From Paludibacteraceae bacterium (lineage in GTDB: Bacteria > Bacteroidota > Bacteroidia > Bacteroidales > Paludibacteraceae), in assembly GCA_017478225.1 (NCBI GenBank), contig JAFVDX010000038.1, positions 1 through 64,000 on the forward strand: a DNA stretch of 64,000 nucleotides, in the 5' to 3' direction. The notes beneath the pieces are model-generated. The model did no database searches, was not told the origin of the DNA, and saw only the letters and a list, made by a program, of their open reading frames with translations. Positions 61,648-64,000 of the stretch are shown here, one piece after another. The translations under genes and the position numbers were made by a program. How positions within the stretch are numbered: the stretch's first letter is position 1; each line of letters begins with the position of its first letter.

Positions 61648-61704
61648 CGGTCTAAGTTTTCTAAGTCCTCTAATACCTCTAAATCAGAGTAGCGGTCTAA
61701 GACC
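61633..61704. repeat. 9-bp tandem array, eight units, containing the PAP2 stop codon
   Basis: Units TCTAAATCA, GCGTAGCGG, TCTAAGTTT, TCTAAGTCC, TCTAATACC, TCTAAATCA, GAGTAGCGG, TCTAAGACC. It fills the convergent gap between the PAP2 and cstA genes and reaches to 2 bp before the cstA stop. Confidence 0.9.
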
Positions 61705-61705
61705 T

Positions 61706-63193
61706 CTATCTCTTGCTATTTCTTCTTGCAAAGACTATAAATGCACCAAGCAGACTTATTGTTAGCACACCTGCCAACACATACCCTACCCAACGATACT
61801 CTACAGGTAAATTTATTCCTTCAGGTGCAATAAGAATATACGAGCCGCTCACCATGGTCATAAACAAAGCAGGAATCAAGGCTATAAGAAATCCAAAATT
61901 AGTCTTGCTATTCTTCTGATTATTGATGTTTTTCTCGCGATAAAGCCAAACTGTTCCTGCCCATAGAGTAAATACTGCAAGTGTTTGGTTGGTCCAACTA
62001 AAATAGCGCCATACTACATCAAAATTAACAAAAGTCATCCCAAATACTACTGCAAACATAGGAATAGAAATAACTAATCGTTTCCAGATAGTCTTTTGCT
62101 CTAATTTAAGGAAATCAGCCACAATCAACCGTGCACTTCTCAGTGCTGTATCTCCCGATGTGATGGGGGCTGCAATCACACCTATTATTGCCAATATTCC
62201 ACCTACCACTCCGAGCCATGAGCGAGAAACCCTATCCACAACCAACGCTGCGATATTTTCACCAGGATGAGCCGCAGCAAATGCCTGCAAACCATCAATG
62301 CCATATAGTCCCTTCTCAGGATCAGCAAAGAAAGTGCCTGCCGCAGCAGCCCATATCAATGCCAAAATACCCTCAGCCACCATCGCTCCATAAAATATCC
62401 ACCTGCCTTGTCGCTCATTAGTCAAACAACGAGCCATCAATGGCGACTGCGTACCATGAAAACCACTTATCGCACCACAAGCAATCGACACAAACATCAT
62501 CGGAAACAAAGGCAAACCATTTGTCTGACGATTCTCAAGACCATCTGTCAACTCAGGCATTTCAGACCCATGACCAAATAGCATCACACAAGCAATTCCT
62601 ATACCCATAAACAACAAGACAGCACCAAATAAAGGATAAAACTGACCTATTATTTTATCTATCGGCAACAATGTGGCAAGCATATAATAACCAAATATTA
62701 TCAACACCCACCACTGAAAACTCACTTTCTCTACCAAACCATGCAGAAGCGAAGCAGGACCTGACAAAAATGTCGTTGTAAGCAAGATCAGCAGTACCAG
62801 CGAAAGCAAACGCATAAATTGTCTGATACCCATTCCCAACTCTGAACCTACTATTTCCGGCAGACTTATTCCACCTTTCCTCACAGACAACATTCCTGAT
62901 AAATAATCATGCACTCCACCTGCAAATATAGTTCCTAAAACTATCCATAAAAAAGCACTCGGACCATAAAATATACCCATTATTGCACCAAATATAGGAC
63001 CAAGACCGGCAATATTGAGAAACTGAATAAGGAAAATACGCCAAGCAGGAAGCGGAACATAATCCACACCATCCTGTTTGCTTACCGCTGGAGTCACAGC
63101 ATGCTCATCTATGCCAAATACTTTTTCAACAAACACGCCGTAGGTAAAGAAACCTACAACCAAAGCAATAAGAGAAATAATAAATGTTACCAT
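61706..63193 (-). CDS. cstA: Carbon starvation protein CstA family transporter
   Basis: A 495-residue membrane protein with about 13 to 16 membrane segments. CstA family blocks include PAWRIFLIQFLNIAGLGPIFG (split at about 47-67), GGVHDYLSGMLSVRKGG (about 91-107), HGTQSPLMARCLTNERQGR (about 230-248) and SGDTALRSARLIVADFL (about 338-354). CstA proteins take up pyruvate or peptides when carbon is short. It is shorter than E. coli CstA (about 700) and matches the short form in this phylum. A TAATTTTG box lies at 63328-63335 on the minus strand. Confidence 0.9.
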   Translation of the reverse strand: MVTFIISLIALVVGFFTYGVFVEKVFGIDEHAVTPAVSKQDGVDYVPLPAWRIFLIQFLNIAGLGPIFGAIMGIFYGPSAFLWIVLGTIFAGGVHDYLSGMLSVRKGGISLPEIVGSELGMGIRQFMRLLSLVLLILLTTTFLSGPASLLHGLVEKVSFQWWVLIIFGYYMLATLLPIDKIIGQFYPLFGAVLLFMGIGIACVMLFGHGSEMPELTDGLENRQTNGLPLFPMMFVSIACGAISGFHGTQSPLMARCLTNERQGRWIFYGAMVAEGILALIWAAAAGTFFADPEKGLYGIDGLQAFAAAHPGENIAALVVDRVSRSWLGVVGGILAIIGVIAAPITSGDTALRSARLIVADFLKLEQKTIWKRLVISIPMFAVVFGMTFVNFDVVWRYFSWTNQTLAVFTLWAGTVWLYREKNINNQKNSKTNFGFLIALIPALFMTMVSGSYILIAPEGINLPVEYRWVGYVLAGVLTISLLGAFIVFARRNSKR

Positions 63194-63461
63194 AATACCT
63201 ATAAAATATTAAGATATAAATTATTGAACAATTCCACTATTTATTAATCACTACACTAAACTACCACTATACTTACAAATCACAATACTAAACTTTCCCA
63301 TAAGAACACTACCACCCAAATCACCCGCAAAATTACAAAATATATTTCTTATAGAGAAAAGGTAATACACAATATAACAAAGAAAAGATAAAACATAGGT
63401 TTTTACAATCTATTTATTTTCAGCCTTGTAACCTAAAAAGTGAAAAAATATTGTAAAATAA
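63194..63461. other. Gene-free stretch between cstA and tRNA-Val
   Basis: AT-rich, without a convincing ORF. At 63288-63305 it holds TACTAAACTTTCCCATAA, a relic of the left end of the inverted-repeat elements, and at 63328-63335 a TAATTTTG box on the minus strand that may drive cstA. Confidence 0.6.
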
Positions 63462-63493
63462 TTTGTGCATATAAAAAATTCAGCGTACCTTTG
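63462..63493 (+). promoter_or_regulatory. Bacteroidota-type promoter for tRNA-Val
   Basis: TTTG (63462-63465), 20-bp spacer, TACCTTTG (63486-63493); exact consensus, about 80 bp before the tRNA. Confidence 0.68.
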
Positions 63494-63575
63494 CACCCGC
63501 AAATCAGAGATGAGCGCATCTTTCAAAGGTTTGCTAAATTTGAAACAAACAAACAAATAAATAATTTAGGATTTA

Positions 63576-63650
63576 GGGCGATTAGCGCAGTTGGTTTAGA
63601 GCATCTGCCTTACAAGCAGAGGGTCGGCGGTTCGAATCCGTCATCGCCCA
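63576..63650 (+). tRNA. tRNA-Val (anticodon UAC)
   Basis: A 75-base cloverleaf: acceptor GGGCGAT/ATCGCCC, D arm GCGC...GAGC, anticodon stem TCTGC/GCAGA with loop CTTACAA (anticodon UAC), T arm GGCGG-TTCGAAT-CCGTC, discriminator A. The 3' CCA is not encoded. It reads GUA and, by wobble, other Val codons. A strong terminator follows directly. Confidence 0.97.
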
Positions 63651-63686
63651 CAACAAAGAGTTATGAGTTTTCATAACTCTTTGTTG
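63651..63686 (+). terminator. Terminator after tRNA-Val
   Basis: A perfect 16-bp stem (CAACAAAGAGTTATGA with its complement) and a 4-base loop GTTT start right after the tRNA. The trailing bases are only moderately T-rich. Confidence 0.75.
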
Positions 63687-63723
63687 TTGTATGGAATAAC
63701 ACATATTTGCATTTGTAAAAAAA

Positions 63724-63769
63724 ATATACAACAGCAGGTTGTGTATATGAGAAAAAAAGTGTATTTTTG
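63724..63769 (+). promoter_or_regulatory. Promoter with overlapping inverted repeat ahead of the last gene
   Basis: GTTG (63738-63741), 20-bp spacer and TATTTTTG (63762-63769) form a promoter for the ATG at 63798. An inverted repeat, ATATACAAC (63724-63732) with GTTGTGTAT (63738-63746; one G-T pair), overlaps the -33 element and could be an operator. Confidence 0.45.
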
Positions 63770-63797
63770 CGCACTAAATAATCAAAAATTCAATTCT

Positions 63798-64000
63798 ATG
63801 AAAGCAAACATTTTTACTCTTACTTCGCCAATTCACAACAAAACAAAATTAGAAGAACAAACCAAATTATTTGTTGGTCAAATTCAAGAACAATTAAATG
63901 AGGTTGAATTAGAAGTGTTGGGCGATGATTTTTCTAAATATGGTACTGCCGATTTAGACCTGATTTATGTCCGTACTGGCGGTACTGAAGGCATCTTTCT
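63798..64000 (+). CDS. Partial gene, unknown function (N-terminal 67 codons)
   Basis: The gene starts at 63798 and runs out of the window. The visible part is MKANIFTLTSPIHNKTKLEE at the start, a helix (QTKLFVGQIQEQLNEVELEV), and the block DLDLIYVRTGGTEGIFL. There is no signal peptide, so it is cytosolic. The strand ending in VRTGGTE is reminiscent of the N-terminal domain of fucose/arabinose isomerase-like proteins, but 67 residues are too few to decide. It has its own promoter. Confidence 0.6.
   Translation, partial: MKANIFTLTSPIHNKTKLEEQTKLFVGQIQEQLNEVELEVLGDDFSKYGTADLDLIYVRTGGTEGIF

Overview
The window looks like chromosomal DNA from a low-GC member of the Bacteroidales (phylum Bacteroidota); the family is not resolved. 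Three things point there. Many genes have promoters of the Bacteroidota type (TTTG, about 20 bp, then TAnnTTTG close to the start). Several products are typical of the phylum: DUF3109, DUF4491 and DUF4384 proteins, an Ig-like lipoprotein, a C10 peptidase with a type IX-like C-terminal tail, and an S2 protein with a long acidic/basic tail. The cluster rplM-rpsI-rpsB-tsf is also arranged as in that phylum. Coding density is high, most genes are housekeeping, and no prophage, insertion sequence, CRISPR array or rRNA is visible.

Layout. 1-5062 (mostly minus): a truncated secreted protein, an Ig-like lipoprotein, ribF and an AsmA-like protein. 5328-8941 (plus): GH25 lysozyme, IMPACT-family protein, acyltransferase, menA. 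8938-16131 (minus): an rRNA/tRNA methyltransferase, a lipoprotein, a membrane protein, def, tsf-rpsB, rpsI-rplM, rarA. 16205-22459 (minus): a secreted caspase-like protein followed by two secreted proteins and recN. 22683-27821 (mostly plus): recR, a membrane protein, a HAD phosphatase, a GNAT enzyme, gcvT (minus), DUF3109, cinA. 27806-34656 (minus): C10 peptidase, ftsY, an aminotransferase, an Old Yellow Enzyme and a steroid 5-alpha-reductase homologue. 35054-41154 (plus): DUF4491, nadK, fmt, an HD protein, a hemerythrin-LuxR fusion, tilS, aroE. 41163-46000: murB, lysS, class III fructose bisphosphatase. 46084-50103 (plus): a polyferredoxin, a lipoprotein aldo/keto reductase, and tatA-tatC. 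50094-57630: lysC, ribH, a TPR protein, a LytM-like protein, an AraC regulator, hppA. 57841-64000: an orphan membrane protein, a nitroreductase lipoprotein, a CDF transporter, a PAP2 phosphatase, cstA, tRNA-Val and a truncated gene.

The most unusual feature is the repeat content between genes. A MITE-like family of about 160-210 bp with terminal inverted repeats (TTACTAAASTTTCCCAYAT) occurs as a tandem of three and a half copies near 58.5-59.15 kb, as a composite copy at 55.0-55.4 kb, as a diverged copy at 34.9 kb, and as relics near 35.4 and 63.3 kb. Separately, arrays of 8-bp and 9-bp units lie in many short gaps, and some intrude on genes: an in-frame His/Asp/Tyr array inside aspartokinase, arrays that carry the stop codons of lysS and the PAP2 phosphatase, an array abutting the tatA start, and an in-frame open array ahead of the C10 peptidase. 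This suggests frequent slipped-strand change, possibly with effects on expression.

Groups that may act together are: the caspase/DUF4384 secreted cluster, which is joined to the DNA-repair gene recN; the two-gene 5-alpha-reductase/Old Yellow Enzyme operon, a candidate for steroid or bile-acid ring reduction; and the Fe-S protein/aldo-keto reductase/TatAC operon, in which a minimal Tat translocase sits beside two proteins with twin-arginine motifs. Functions are inferred from motifs read by eye; no database search was run.
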